Shown here in pieces: positions 8,154-18,514 of a DNA stretch of 64,000 nt. The notes beneath the pieces were generated by a model. It was not told where the DNA came from. It worked only from the letters and a program-made list of their open reading frames with translations, and did not search any database. The position numbers were made by a program, and so were the translations under genes. Source of the stretch: Nocardia alni (lineage in GTDB: Bacteria; Actinomycetota; Actinomycetes; Mycobacteriales; Mycobacteriaceae); contig NZ_JAGPOX010000016.1 of NCBI RefSeq assembly GCF_019038435.1, positions 1 through 64,000 on the forward strand. Reading direction: 5' to 3'. How positions within the stretch are numbered: position 1 is the stretch's first letter; each line of letters begins with the position of its first letter.

Positions 8154-9566
8154 GTGCCCTCACAGCTGACCACCCGTGCACAGGTGAACGGCTACCTCTT
8201 CCTGGTCAAGCGGCTGGAACACGCCCTGATCCGGCGGGACATCCGGATGCTGCACGATCCGATGAGCGTGCAGTTCCGTTCCCTGCTCATCGGTGCGGTG
8301 CTGGGAATTCTGGGTATGGGCGCCTGCGCGGTCCTGGGCCTGCTGCATCCGCAGGGTGCGGTGGATTCCTCGCACATCATCGCCGGGAAGGGCAGTAATG
8401 CGCTGTACGTGATCCGGGATGGGAAACTGTATCCGGTACTCAACCTCGCCTCCGCACGCCTCATCGCGGGTACTGCGGAAACGCCCGACTCGGTTGCCGA
8501 GGACAAGCTCACCGGATACCCGCGCGGGCCGCTGCTGGGCATTCCGGGCGCCCCCGGCGCCCTGCCGGGCTCGGCGACCAACGGTTCACAATGGACACTC
8601 TGCCAGACGATTTCACCCGGATCCGCGATCGCCACCACGGTATTCGCGGGCGCACCGGATCTGACCGGCGGCGCGCGTGCGCTGCGGCCCGACGAGGCAC
8701 TGCTGGTCACCAACGCCGACAAGACCTATCTGCTCTACAGCGGCAAACGGGCCGAGGTGGATCCGGCCGACGACGCCATCGTGCGATCGCTGAAACTGCA
8801 GGGGCTGCGTGCGCGGCCGGTCGGCACCGCCCTGCTGGACGCTACCGTGCCGGTTCCCCCGCTGATGCCGCCGGTCATCGCGCAGGCCGGTCATCGCGGT
8901 CCGGTGCCCGGCACCAAGGTGGGCCAGGTGATCGAGGTCGGCGATATCAACTCGACCGAGTTGTATGTGGTCTTGGCGGATGGGGTGCAACAAATTTCAC
9001 CGTTCGCGGCCGAGGTTATCCGCGACGCGGACTCCTACGGCGTCAGCGAGATGACCACCGTGCCTCCGGACGCGCTGGCGGGAATCGCTGTGCGCCATAC
9101 GCTTCCGATCGACGACTTTCCGCAGCAGCGGCCCTCGATAATCTCCGCCGACGCCGCACCTGTGGCCTGCGTGGCGTGGTCGCGTCCGAGTATGGAACGT
9201 GATGCGAGTCTCAGCGTGCTGGCCGGGACCGCTCTGCCGTTGTCCGAGAACGCCGTCCCTGTGCAGATGGCTGGTGGTGATCCCGATCCGGACCGCGCCG
9301 ACGCCGCGTATCTCCCGCCGTTCTCCGGTGAATTGGTCGAGGTCACCGACATAGCACCGGGCAGTTCTCGTAGTGACGGCCTGTGTTATGTCTCCGACAC
9401 CGGGATTCGTTACGGCATACCGGATCTGGCTACCGCACGGATGCTGGGTCTGGCCGGCGCCCCGAAACCGGCGCCCTGGGAGATCATCGGACGCCTCATC
9501 GCGGGACCCGACTTGACTCGAACCGCGGCCCTGGTAGCGCGTGACACCCTCCCCACTGGTTCCTGA
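8154..9566 (+). CDS. eccB: ESX membrane component EccB
   Basis: A 470-residue protein; GTG 8154 has AAGGA at 8144-8148. The N-terminus (PSQLTTRAQVNGYLFLVKRLEHAL) is the conserved cytosolic EccB segment, followed by one membrane helix at about residues 42-65 and a periplasmic repeat region rich in Pro/Gly. EccB is a core subunit of the ESX inner-membrane complex with EccC, EccD and EccE. It is of normal length. It is convergent with eccA, with only 17 bases between the stops. Confidence 0.93.
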   Translation: MPSQLTTRAQVNGYLFLVKRLEHALIRRDIRMLHDPMSVQFRSLLIGAVLGILGMGACAVLGLLHPQGAVDSSHIIAGKGSNALYVIRDGKLYPVLNLASARLIAGTAETPDSVAEDKLTGYPRGPLLGIPGAPGALPGSATNGSQWTLCQTISPGSAIATTVFAGAPDLTGGARALRPDEALLVTNADKTYLLYSGKRAEVDPADDAIVRSLKLQGLRARPVGTALLDATVPVPPLMPPVIAQAGHRGPVPGTKVGQVIEVGDINSTELYVVLADGVQQISPFAAEVIRDADSYGVSEMTTVPPDALAGIAVRHTLPIDDFPQQRPSIISADAAPVACVAWSRPSMERDASLSVLAGTALPLSENAVPVQMAGGDPDPDRADAAYLPPFSGELVEVTDIAPGSSRSDGLCYVSDTGIRYGIPDLATARMLGLAGAPKPAPWEIIGRLIAGPDLTRTAALVARDTLPTGS

Positions 9567-9583
9567 CTTCGCCGAGGCGCAGG

Positions 9584-11401
9584 TCAGTTGAGAGTGTTCA
9601 GGATGTCGTCCAAGGCTTTACGCATATCCTCCGCCTCGATCCGCATCAGCGCGTCCTCATCCAGATTATCCAGGTCCAGATTGCTGCCCTGCCCGGTGAG
9701 CCGGAATTCACGCTCCTCCTCGGCCGTCTCGACCACATTACGGATGAACCGCCCGTTACCGGCCAGATCGATGGCCCGCCGCTGCGCGCCGGTCCGGTCG
9801 GGCCGCCGTTTGTCGTACAGTTCCGCGCAGGCTTCGGCGAGCAGGGCCAGCGCCCGCGCCGAGATCATCGAATCACGTGCGGCGGCAATGACACCCGCGA
9901 TCTGCGTGAGTTCCTCGGGAGTGTAGGAGTCGAACCTGATCCGCTTGGCGAAGCGCGAGGACAGGCCGTCGTTGGCGGCCAGTAACCGCTCGATTTCGGT
10001 ATCGTATCCGGCGATGATGACGATCAGCCGGTCGCGGTCGTTCTCCATGCGCGCCAGCAATGTGTCCACGGCCTCCCGCCCGAAGGCGTCGCCGCCGGAC
10101 AGGCCGGTCTGGATCAGCGTATAAGCCTCGTCGATGAACAGCACGCCGTCCATCGCGCTGTCGATCAGTGTGGAGGTCTTGATGGCGGTACTGCCCAGAT
10201 GCTCGCCGACGAAGTCCATCCGCTTGGCTTCGACGACCTTGTCGGTCTTCAAAAGCCCCAACCCACAATAGATTTTGGCGACGACACGGGCAACCGTCGT
10301 CTTACCGGTGCCGGGGGGACCGGTGAAGGCCAGGTGCTGGCCGCGAGGCGTGCTCGTCAACCCCTTCTCGGCGCGGATCTTGGCCAGCATCGCGGTGGAC
10401 TGTAGCTTGGCCACCTGGGTCTTGACCGCAGCCAGGCCGACCTGGGAATCCAGCTCGGTCCGGGCCTGGTCCAGGATCTGCCGGGCATTGTCCTGGCGCT
10501 GCTGCCGTTCGGTTTCCCCCGGGGCGGGTGCGGTCGCCGGATCCCAGCGATCGGTACGCCGACTGATCTGCTCGTGCGTGGTCAGAGTCAATCGGAAGCC
10601 GGGATCCTGCAGAGCGGCCGCGTTGTCGGCGAAATCCGGCGCCTGAGAATAGACCTGCTCGAACAGGGCTCGGGCCTGCTCCTCGTGCCCCTGCTCGCGT
10701 AGGCACAGTCCGCGGCAGTACATGGAGGCGGTGCGTGCCGCCGGAATCGGGCCGGATTCGGCCAGTTCCAGTCGCCGGACGGCCTCACCGAAGAGGCCGA
10801 GCTGGGCGCAGGCGTTCCCGACCATGGCGTGTGCGCCCGCGGCAAGGTAGGCATCGGTCCACTCGTGCGAGCCCGCCAGCACAGTCATCACATCGTTCCA
10901 CCGTTGGGCAGTGTTGTGCAGGTGGGCCCAGACGTAGGCACAGATATAACTGTCGAATTTCTTGTCCGCGGTGGGCGGTTGGTCACGTCGGTGCTCGGTG
11001 AGCCGGTCCAGCACCTCCACGGCTTCGTCGTACCGCTGCTCGTCGATCAGCGTCACCGCATATGCCAGCGCGACTTCCACATAGCTGGCCATCGGATAGT
11101 CGACGAAATGGCCGACCACGAACCGCCCGGCCAGCTGACGGGGCGGGAGCCCGAGTCGCCGCTGTTCGCGGCCCAGAGCAGTGCTGGTCCGATATATGTT
11201 GAAGACCACTTCGGGGGTGAGTTCACCCGCCGCGGCCCGGCCCAGCCAACCGTCGGCCATCGCTGGATCCCATTGGGTAGCACGCTGAAAGGCCTTCTTG
11301 GCGTACTCGAGATCGGGGGTGGTCTGCCGTCCGTCGACAACGAGCCCCAAGGACAGCACCCCGGCATCGAAGACCTGTTGTGCCTGCCGGCGTGCGGACA
11401 T
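9584..11401 (-). CDS. eccA: ESX AAA+ ATPase EccA
   Basis: A 605-residue cytosolic protein. An N-terminal TPR-like helical domain (about 1-290) is followed by a CbbX-type AAA+ domain with Walker A GPPGTGKTT near residue 360, Walker B LFIDEAYTL and a downstream arginine-rich sensor region. EccA is known to act on EspG-bound PPE substrates, so its presence fits the PE/PPE/EspG genes. It is inverted relative to all other components and is divergent from eccD across 179 bases, so it must have its own promoter there. Confidence 0.93.
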   Translation of the reverse strand: MSARRQAQQVFDAGVLSLGLVVDGRQTTPDLEYAKKAFQRATQWDPAMADGWLGRAAAGELTPEVVFNIYRTSTALGREQRRLGLPPRQLAGRFVVGHFVDYPMASYVEVALAYAVTLIDEQRYDEAVEVLDRLTEHRRDQPPTADKKFDSYICAYVWAHLHNTAQRWNDVMTVLAGSHEWTDAYLAAGAHAMVGNACAQLGLFGEAVRRLELAESGPIPAARTASMYCRGLCLREQGHEEQARALFEQVYSQAPDFADNAAALQDPGFRLTLTTHEQISRRTDRWDPATAPAPGETERQQRQDNARQILDQARTELDSQVGLAAVKTQVAKLQSTAMLAKIRAEKGLTSTPRGQHLAFTGPPGTGKTTVARVVAKIYCGLGLLKTDKVVEAKRMDFVGEHLGSTAIKTSTLIDSAMDGVLFIDEAYTLIQTGLSGGDAFGREAVDTLLARMENDRDRLIVIIAGYDTEIERLLAANDGLSSRFAKRIRFDSYTPEELTQIAGVIAAARDSMISARALALLAEACAELYDKRRPDRTGAQRRAIDLAGNGRFIRNVVETAEEEREFRLTGQGSNLDLDNLDEDALMRIEAEDMRKALDDILNTLN

Positions 11402-11580
11402 GTGAAGTACAGCTCCCGATGAGTGACCGCATGCCCGGGCTGGGCACGGGATTGTTCACTGAGCGTAAATTCCCGGTGCGGCAACGCCTTCCCGTTCGTG
11501 GGAATAGGTGGCCCGGGGCGGTGAATCACCGGCGATACGCTTGCCAGGCTCGAGAATGTCTATTTATGTCGGGATGAGAG

Positions 11581-13053
11581 TTGACCGAATCTACTCAGGA
11601 AAAACCGACCGCGGGCGTGCCGGAACTATGCCGGGTCTCGATCATCGGTGGTAATACCCAGGTGGATCTGAGTCTGCCCGCGCGGGTGCCCATCATCGCG
11701 ATGATCGACGATATCGCCGGGCTCATCTCCTCTCACACCCCTGCGTACGCCGACGACGAGCAGGCCCCCGCGGTGAGCCGGCATCTGACCTTGGCCCGGA
11801 TCGGGCGGCCGCCCATCGCGCCGGAATCCACTCTCGCCGAGGCCCGGATCCGAGACGGGCACCTGTTGATGCTGTGCGACGTCGGCGCCCGCGCCACACC
11901 GGCGCTGTTCGATGATGTGATCGATGCCGTTGCCCGCTTGACCGAGAGCACATTTCGCGGGTGGTCCGCTGTCGCGGCGCGCTGGGTGGCCGTAGCGGCA
12001 GCGCTGCTTGGCACGCCCGGTGCGGTGCTGCTGCTGGTGCTGGCCAAGAATCACGGCAACGCGGTAGCGGCGGGCGCGATCGCGGTGGGCACCGGCCTGA
12101 CCGCGCTGGTCACCGCGGCGATCGTCGCGCGCAAATATCCCCAGCCCATGATCGCGGCGGTGCTCTCGCTCTGTGCTGTGCTACTGCTCGGGCCGGGCGT
12201 GGCATTGTTCCTGCCGACCCGTTTCGGCAGCCCGCATACGTTGCTGGCCTGCGCGATATGCCTGTTGCTGGCTCCCTTGGCCTACCGGCTCACGGGCGTG
12301 GGCGCGACGATGATCGCCGCGGTAATGACGATTGCGGTCTTCGGCGCAGCCGCCGCGGCCGCGACGGTGCTGTGGCACCATCCGCTCGACAAGATCGGGG
12401 CGGCGGTGCTGGCTGTCGCGCTCACCGCGATCTCGGCCTCGGCGCGGTTGGCGGCCGCCGTCTCCCGCTTACCGGTGCCGCCGGTGCCCACCGCTGGCGG
12501 CCGTGTCGATCCTGCGGATCATGAGCCCAGGCCCACCCTGCAGGGCATCGGTGCGGTCGGCGCGACCGCACTACCCTCGGCCGCGGGTCTGGCCGAGCGG
12601 GTCCGGGTAGCCAACGAATATCAATCCGGCATCCTGATCGGTACCACCGCGGCCGCCGCTCTCGGCGCCATGGCCGCCGCCAATTGCTGGTCCGCACAAC
12701 CACACTGGCAAGGAGTCCTGCTCGCTGCAGTAGCCGGGCTGGTGCTGTGCCTCAGAGCCAGGGCCTTCGCCGACCTGACCCAGGCCGCGACGTTGATCAT
12801 GGGCGGAATCCTCACGCTGGCGGTGTTGGCCGCGGGGCTCGGCATAGGCCACCCCGGGGCCTTGCTGCCCTGCGCGGGAGCCCTGCTGACCCTGGTTGCA
12901 CTCATCCTGGCCGTCGGCGCCGGTGGCCAGGGGATGGACCCATCTCCAGTGCTGCGCCGGGCCGGGGAACTGGCCGAATACGCCCTGATCATCGCTATTG
13001 TTCCGCTGGTGCTGTGGACGATGGACCTCTATGCGCTGGCCCGCAGCATATGA
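11581..13053 (+). CDS. eccD: ESX membrane component EccD
   Basis: A 490-residue protein starting at TTG 11581 (GATGAGAG upstream). A ubiquitin-like N-terminal domain of about 100 residues (CRVSIIGGNTQVDLSLPARV) is followed by about eleven membrane helices from residue 135 onward. This is the standard EccD plan; EccD lines the membrane complex as a dimer. Its stop overlaps the ATG of mycP by four bases. It is the first gene of a tightly coupled eccD-mycP-eccC transcription unit. Confidence 0.92.
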   Translation: MTESTQEKPTAGVPELCRVSIIGGNTQVDLSLPARVPIIAMIDDIAGLISSHTPAYADDEQAPAVSRHLTLARIGRPPIAPESTLAEARIRDGHLLMLCDVGARATPALFDDVIDAVARLTESTFRGWSAVAARWVAVAAALLGTPGAVLLLVLAKNHGNAVAAGAIAVGTGLTALVTAAIVARKYPQPMIAAVLSLCAVLLLGPGVALFLPTRFGSPHTLLACAICLLLAPLAYRLTGVGATMIAAVMTIAVFGAAAAAATVLWHHPLDKIGAAVLAVALTAISASARLAAAVSRLPVPPVPTAGGRVDPADHEPRPTLQGIGAVGATALPSAAGLAERVRVANEYQSGILIGTTAAAALGAMAAANCWSAQPHWQGVLLAAVAGLVLCLRARAFADLTQAATLIMGGILTLAVLAAGLGIGHPGALLPCAGALLTLVALILAVGAGGQGMDPSPVLRRAGELAEYALIIAIVPLVLWTMDLYALARSI

Positions 13054-14483
13054 GGTCCCGCCATGACGTCGGGGCCCGAGGTCCGTTGCGCGTGGGCCTG
13101 ATCCGGCGGCTGGTCACGATTGCCGTGAGCGTGCTGGTCGGCGCGGTCGGCTTTACCGCTGGGCCCGCCGCGGGAGTTGTCGCGCCGGTGGTGAATCCGG
13201 CCCTGGCCCCCGCCCCGGGCCTGCCGGCACGACCACCCGAGGCCACCCGGCAGCGGGCGCAGTGCGCGCGGCCGGTGCTGACCGGACCGCCTCCGCATAC
13301 CACCCCCGCCGCGCAGTCGGCGCTTGATCTGCCGCGGGCCTGGCAGTTCAGCCGTGGTTCCGGGCAGATCGTCGCGGTGATCGATACCGGGGTGAATCGT
13401 CATCCGCGCCTACCGGTGCTGATTCCCGGCGGTGATTACGTCTCCACCAGCGACGGCACGGTCGACTGCGACGGTCATGGCACCCTTGTCGCCGGGATCA
13501 TCGCTGCCCGGCCCGGGCCCGACGACGGATTCGCCGGTGTCGCACCGGATGCGGCGATCCTGTCGATCCGTCAGCTCAGCCTGGAGTACGAAGCACAGAA
13601 TTACGACAGTCACGGTGGTGCGCAGGCGATGTCGGCGGGCGGATTCGGCAACGTCTGGACGCTGGCCGAGGCGATCGTGCATGCGGTCGATCTCGGAGCC
13701 ACCGTCATCAATATTTCCGAGGTGGCCTGCGCCGCCGTGGGAACCGATCTCGGCGACGGCGCGCTCGGCGGTGCCGTCGACTATGCGTACAACCACAACG
13801 TCGTCGTGGTGGCGGCCGCGGGAAATGTGCAGAGCGACGGTGCCTGTAAGGCGCAGAACCCCGGAACGGGCTGGAACGGTGTGCAAACCGTCGCGACGCC
13901 GGCCTGGTACAGCCCCTATCTGCTGACCGTGGCCGCCGTGGATGCGCAAGGGCAGCCTTCCCCGTTCTCCCTTGCCGGGCCCTGGGTTTCGGTTGCGGCG
14001 CCCGGCACGGATCTCTACAGTCTCGACAGCGCGCTCGGGGCCGGCGGACTCGTCAACGGTATGCCCGCCGCGGACGGCCCGCCGTCGGCGATCAACGGCA
14101 CCAGCTTCGCCAGTGCCTTCGTCGCCGGTGTGGTGGCGCTGGTGCGATCGCGCTTCCCGGGCCTGTCCGCGCGGGAGGTGATCGACCGAATCATCCGCAC
14201 GGCGCACGATCCCGCAGGAGTCCATAGTGATCAGGTCGGCTACGGCATCGTCGATCCGGTCGGGGCGCTGACCGCGCAATTGCCGCCTGCGCCGGTCTCG
14301 AATTCGCTTGCCGGCCAACGGCTAGCGGCCTCGCCGGCTGCGCCAGCGCCGGATCTGCTGCCCCGCCGCATCGCCCTGTTCGGGGCTTTGGCCTGTGTGA
14401 TCGCCCTGGGCATGGGCACCGCGATGAGCAGCCCGTTCCGCCGCAATCGGCGTCGCAAACTCACCGAAGGTGTGGACTATTGA
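13050..14483 (+). CDS. mycP: Mycosin, subtilisin-like membrane-anchored serine protease
   Basis: A 477-residue protein. ATG 13050 overlaps the eccD stop; the frame is open further upstream but only as a shadow of eccD. A signal peptide at about 12-45 (LIRRLVTIAVSVLVGAVGF) precedes the S8 protease domain with catalytic Asp in VIDTGVN, His in DGHGTLVAG and Ser in NGTSFASAFVAG. A C-terminal membrane helix (IALFGALACVIALGMGTAM) with a basic cytosolic tail anchors it. MycP caps and stabilises the ESX complex and cleaves some substrates. All three catalytic residues are present. Confidence 0.94.
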   Translation: MRSRHDVGARGPLRVGLIRRLVTIAVSVLVGAVGFTAGPAAGVVAPVVNPALAPAPGLPARPPEATRQRAQCARPVLTGPPPHTTPAAQSALDLPRAWQFSRGSGQIVAVIDTGVNRHPRLPVLIPGGDYVSTSDGTVDCDGHGTLVAGIIAARPGPDDGFAGVAPDAAILSIRQLSLEYEAQNYDSHGGAQAMSAGGFGNVWTLAEAIVHAVDLGATVINISEVACAAVGTDLGDGALGGAVDYAYNHNVVVVAAAGNVQSDGACKAQNPGTGWNGVQTVATPAWYSPYLLTVAAVDAQGQPSPFSLAGPWVSVAAPGTDLYSLDSALGAGGLVNGMPAADGPPSAINGTSFASAFVAGVVALVRSRFPGLSAREVIDRIIRTAHDPAGVHSDQVGYGIVDPVGALTAQLPPAPVSNSLAGQRLAASPAAPAPDLLPRRIALFGALACVIALGMGTAMSSPFRRNRRRKLTEGVDY

Positions 14484-17400
14484 GCATAGGGACCGAGGAT
14501 TTCGTCCGGCTCCCGCGGATCGCGCCACCGCGGCCACCCGGCGGCGAGGTGATCGTGAACCCGCCGCCGGATCTGTCTCGCACCATGCCGGGCGGGCTGC
14601 TGGCCAAGCTCATGCCGGTGGTGATGGTGGTGGCGGTCGTCGGCATGATGGCGATGATGTTCGTCACCGGCGGGCGCAACGTGCTGACCAACCCGCTCAG
14701 CATGATGTTCCCGCTGATGATGCTGATGTCGATGGCCGGCATGTTCGCCAACAACCGCGGCGGCAGCGGGAAGAAGGCCGCCGAACTCAACGAGGAACGC
14801 AAGGATTACTTCCGCTATCTCGATCAGTTGCGCGATGATGTGCGCAAGACCGGGGGGCTGCAACGTGACGCCCTGCTATGGAGCCATCCGGAGCCGATCG
14901 ACCTGCAAGCCCTGATCGGCACCCGCAGGATGTGGGAGCGCCGCCCGGCGGACCCCGATTTCGGGCATGCCCGGGTGGGTGTGGGTTCGCATCGTATCGC
15001 CACACAGCTGGCCTGGCCCGAGACCGCCCCCGTGGAGGATCTGGAGCCGGTGTCCACGGTGGCGCTGCGCCGGTTCGTGCGCACCCATTCGGTGGTGCAC
15101 GGACTGCCGACGGCGTTGTCGCTACGCGCGTTTCCGGCGGTGAATCTCGAAGGTGACCGGGTCCAGGTGCTCGGGGTGATGCGGTCGATGATCGTGCAGC
15201 TGTGCACATTTCACGGTCCGGATCATCTCGCCGTCGCGATCGTCTGCGCCGATCCCGACGGTCCGGCCTGGGTGTGGGCGAAATGGCTTCCGCAGCTGCA
15301 ACATCCGCGGGTGCAGGACGGCCTGGGCAGCAGCCGGATGATGTACGGCTCCCTCGCCGATCTGGAAGAGGCGCTGTCGGAGGAGCTGATCGAGCGCGGC
15401 CGCTTCATGCGCAACAGCTCTCCCACCCCGGGACGACTCCAGTTGGTCGTGGTCATCGACGACGGCCACGTCGACGGATCCGAGCGGCTGGTGTCGGAAT
15501 CGGGCCTGGATTCGGTAACGGTGATAGACCTCACCGCCCCGCAGGCCGGGCTGGCTGTGCGCCGCGGTTTGCAGCTGGTGGTCGCCGACGGAGCAGTCGC
15601 CGCGAAATCGGTCGGCGGGATGGAGAAATTCGCCGACGCCGATCAGATGAGCCCAGCCATGGCCACGGCGCTCGCACGCAAACTCGCTCAATTCCGGATC
15701 GGTTCGGCGGTGCCGATCCTGTCTCTCGGTGATGAGCCTCGGCCGGATCCCGGACTGATGGCGTTGTTGAAGATTCCGGACGCGGGAGCGATCGAACCCG
15801 CCACGGTGTGGCGCCCGCGCGGAACGCGCGAGCGGTTGCGAGTGCCGATCGGAGTGACCCCGGACGGCATCCCGGTAGAGCTCGATATCAAGGAGGCTGC
15901 CGAGAACGGCATGGGACCGCACGGATTGTGCATCGGGGCAACGGGTTCGGGCAAATCCGAATTCCTGCGCACCCTCGTGCTGTCGATGGTGACCACACAC
16001 TCCCCGGACCTACTCAACCTGGTACTTGTCGACTTCAAGGGCGGCGCGACGTTTCTCGGTCTGGATCCTTTGCCGCACGTGGCCGCGGTCATCACCAACC
16101 TCGAGGACGAGCTCTCGATGGTGGACCGCATGCGCGACGCACTGGCCGGCGAGATGAACCGGCGGCAGGAATTGCTGCGTGCGGCGGGCAATTTCGCCAA
16201 CGTCACCGAGTACGAGAAGGCTCGTGCCAGCGGGGCGCCGTTGGATCCGCTACCGGCGCTGTTCATCATCGTCGACGAATTCTCTGAATTGCTTTCGCAG
16301 AAGCCGGATTTCGCCGAGCTGTTCGTGATGATCGGGCGCCTCGGCCGCTCGCTGCGCGTGCATCTGCTGCTGGCCTCCCAGCGGCTGGAGGAGAATCGGC
16401 TACGCGGCCTGGACTCCCATCTGTCCTACCGGATCGGCCTGCGGACCTTCTCGGCCAACGAATCCCGGCAGGTGCTCGGCATCACCCACGCCTACCACCT
16501 GCCGAGCCAGCCGGGCGCCGGCTATCTCAAGACCGATGCTACGGATCCGCTGCGGTTCAACGCCAGTTATGTCTCGGGTCCTTATACGCCATCGCGTGCG
16601 GCCGGGCAGATCACCGGACTGAGCCTGGGTAGTAGCCGGCCGCCGCAGGTGTTCACCGCCGCCCCGGCGGGCTCGGCGGAGCCGGCGGAACCGACCCGCA
16701 TCGAACTGCCCGACCTGGACTCGTTGATCGCCGAGGCCGAATCGACCGGACAGGAACGCTCGCTGCTCCAGGTGGTCGTCGAGCGGCTGCGCGGGCACGG
16801 CCGGCCCGCGCATGAGGTATGGCTGCCGCCGCTGGATATCTCGCCGTCGGTGGATATGTTGCTGCCGGATGCGAATTGGCGTTCGCCGGCGAACCACCAT
16901 GGGCGTTTGCACATGCCGATGGGAGTGGTCGACAAACCGTACGAGCAGAAGCGCGATGTGCTGACGGTGGATCTGTCCGGCGCCCAGGGCAATGTGGCTG
17001 TCGTGGGCGGCCCGCAGTCGGGCAAATCGACGACATTGCGCACTCTGATCATCTCCGCCGCGACCACCCACAGTCCCGAACAGGTGCAGTTCTACTGTCT
17101 CGACTTCGGCGGCGGTACGCTCAGCGCGCTCAATGGCCTGCCGCATGTCGGTTCGGCCGCGGGGCGGCTCGAGGGTGACAGGGTGCGTCGCACCATCGCC
17201 GAACTCACTACCCTCATGCGCCATCGAGAGGAACGCTTCCTCGAATTGGGCATCGAAAATATGCGCGAATTCCGCAGGCGTAAAGGCGAATTAGCGGGCC
17301 AGCCGGAGTCGGAGCGGGTCCGCAACCCGATGTCGGCGGATCCCTTCGGCGATGTCTTCCTGGTGATCGACGGATGGACGGCCTTCCGCGAAGAATTCGA

Positions 17401-18514
17401 GATGCTCGAGCCGCTGGTGAATGCCATTGCCGCGCAGGGGCTGTCATATGGCATACACTTGGTTCTCGCAGCCTCGCGCTGGATGGAGATCCGCGCGGTG
17501 GTCAAGGATCAGATCGGCACCCGTATCGAGTTGCGGCTCGGTGATCCGGGTGATTCGGAGATGAATCGGCGTGCGGCCGTGCTGGTTCCGGGCGGTCGTC
17601 CTGGCCGTGGCATCACTCCGCAAGGCCTGCACATGCTGATGGCCCTGCCCCGCCTCGATACCCGGACCGACCCCGAAACCCTCGCCGAGGGTGTCTCTGT
17701 GGCGAAGGAGCAGCTCACCGGGCTGTTCGAAGGATTGCGGGCGCCCGCGGTGCGGATGCTGCCCGCGCAGGCGCCCCGCGAACAGGTGGTCGCGGAGGCA
17801 GTACGGTCCGGACTGCATCTCGGGCCGACGAGTGTCGTCCTCGGCGTCGGTGAATCCGAGTTGCAGCCTGTGGTCCTGGATTTCGATGCCCAGCCGCACC
17901 TGATGATCTTCGCTGACGTCGAATCGGGGAAGACGACGGCGCTGCGCAACATCGTCAGTGGTGTGGTGGAGAATTCGACGCCGGAACAGGCCCGCGTCAT
18001 TCTGGTGGATTACCGGCGCACCATGCTCGGAATCATCGAGGGCGAGCATTTGGCCGGCTACTCGAGTTCCGCACAGACCTCATTGCCGACGATGGAGGAG
18101 CTGTCGCGTTATCTGTCCAAGCGTATTCCCGGATCGGACATCACACCGCAGCAGTTGCGCGAGCGAAGTTGGTGGAGCGGGCCGGAGATCTATGTCGTCG
18201 TCGACGACTACGAAATGGTCGCGTCCAAGAATCCGCTGCTGCCGCTGCTGGATTATCTACCGCAGGCCCGTGATATCGGGCTGCACGTGATCATCGCCCG
18301 GCGGGCGGGCGGCGCTTCGCGCGCACTGTACGACCCGGTACTCGGCCCGCTCAAGGACATGTCCGTGGATGCCCTGCTGATGAGCGCACCGAAAGATGAG
18401 GGTGTGCTGCTCGGTGACGTCCGCTCCACCAGGCTGCCGCCAGGCCGCGGCACTCTCATATCCCGCAGCCGACCCAACGAAATGATCCAGGTCAGCGATC
18501 TGCCACCGCTGTGA
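14480..18514 (+). CDS. eccC: ESX FtsK/SpoIIIE-type motor ATPase EccC, single chain
   Basis: A 1344-residue protein starting at TTG 14480 inside the mycP stop. Two membrane helices lie at about 38-95, then three P-loop domains: Walker A GATGSGKSE near 486, GGPQSGKST near 842 and ADVESGKTT near 1144; Walker B motifs are FIIVDEF, FLVIDGW and IYVVVDDY. EccC powers secretion and recognises Esx export signals. Here it is one polypeptide, as in ESX-2/3/4, not the split CA/CB form of ESX-1. Its stop overlaps the next gene by four bases. Confidence 0.95.
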   Translation: MSIGTEDFVRLPRIAPPRPPGGEVIVNPPPDLSRTMPGGLLAKLMPVVMVVAVVGMMAMMFVTGGRNVLTNPLSMMFPLMMLMSMAGMFANNRGGSGKKAAELNEERKDYFRYLDQLRDDVRKTGGLQRDALLWSHPEPIDLQALIGTRRMWERRPADPDFGHARVGVGSHRIATQLAWPETAPVEDLEPVSTVALRRFVRTHSVVHGLPTALSLRAFPAVNLEGDRVQVLGVMRSMIVQLCTFHGPDHLAVAIVCADPDGPAWVWAKWLPQLQHPRVQDGLGSSRMMYGSLADLEEALSEELIERGRFMRNSSPTPGRLQLVVVIDDGHVDGSERLVSESGLDSVTVIDLTAPQAGLAVRRGLQLVVADGAVAAKSVGGMEKFADADQMSPAMATALARKLAQFRIGSAVPILSLGDEPRPDPGLMALLKIPDAGAIEPATVWRPRGTRERLRVPIGVTPDGIPVELDIKEAAENGMGPHGLCIGATGSGKSEFLRTLVLSMVTTHSPDLLNLVLVDFKGGATFLGLDPLPHVAAVITNLEDELSMVDRMRDALAGEMNRRQELLRAAGNFANVTEYEKARASGAPLDPLPALFIIVDEFSELLSQKPDFAELFVMIGRLGRSLRVHLLLASQRLEENRLRGLDSHLSYRIGLRTFSANESRQVLGITHAYHLPSQPGAGYLKTDATDPLRFNASYVSGPYTPSRAAGQITGLSLGSSRPPQVFTAAPAGSAEPAEPTRIELPDLDSLIAEAESTGQERSLLQVVVERLRGHGRPAHEVWLPPLDISPSVDMLLPDANWRSPANHHGRLHMPMGVVDKPYEQKRDVLTVDLSGAQGNVAVVGGPQSGKSTTLRTLIISAATTHSPEQVQFYCLDFGGGTLSALNGLPHVGSAAGRLEGDRVRRTIAELTTLMRHREERFLELGIENMREFRRRKGELAGQPESERVRNPMSADPFGDVFLVIDGWTAFREEFEMLEPLVNAIAAQGLSYGIHLVLAASRWMEIRAVVKDQIGTRIELRLGDPGDSEMNRRAAVLVPGGRPGRGITPQGLHMLMALPRLDTRTDPETLAEGVSVAKEQLTGLFEGLRAPAVRMLPAQAPREQVVAEAVRSGLHLGPTSVVLGVGESELQPVVLDFDAQPHLMIFADVESGKTTALRNIVSGVVENSTPEQARVILVDYRRTMLGIIEGEHLAGYSSSAQTSLPTMEELSRYLSKRIPGSDITPQQLRERSWWSGPEIYVVVDDYEMVASKNPLLPLLDYLPQARDIGLHVIIARRAGGASRALYDPVLGPLKDMSVDALLMSAPKDEGVLLGDVRSTRLPPGRGTLISRSRPNEMIQVSDLPPL

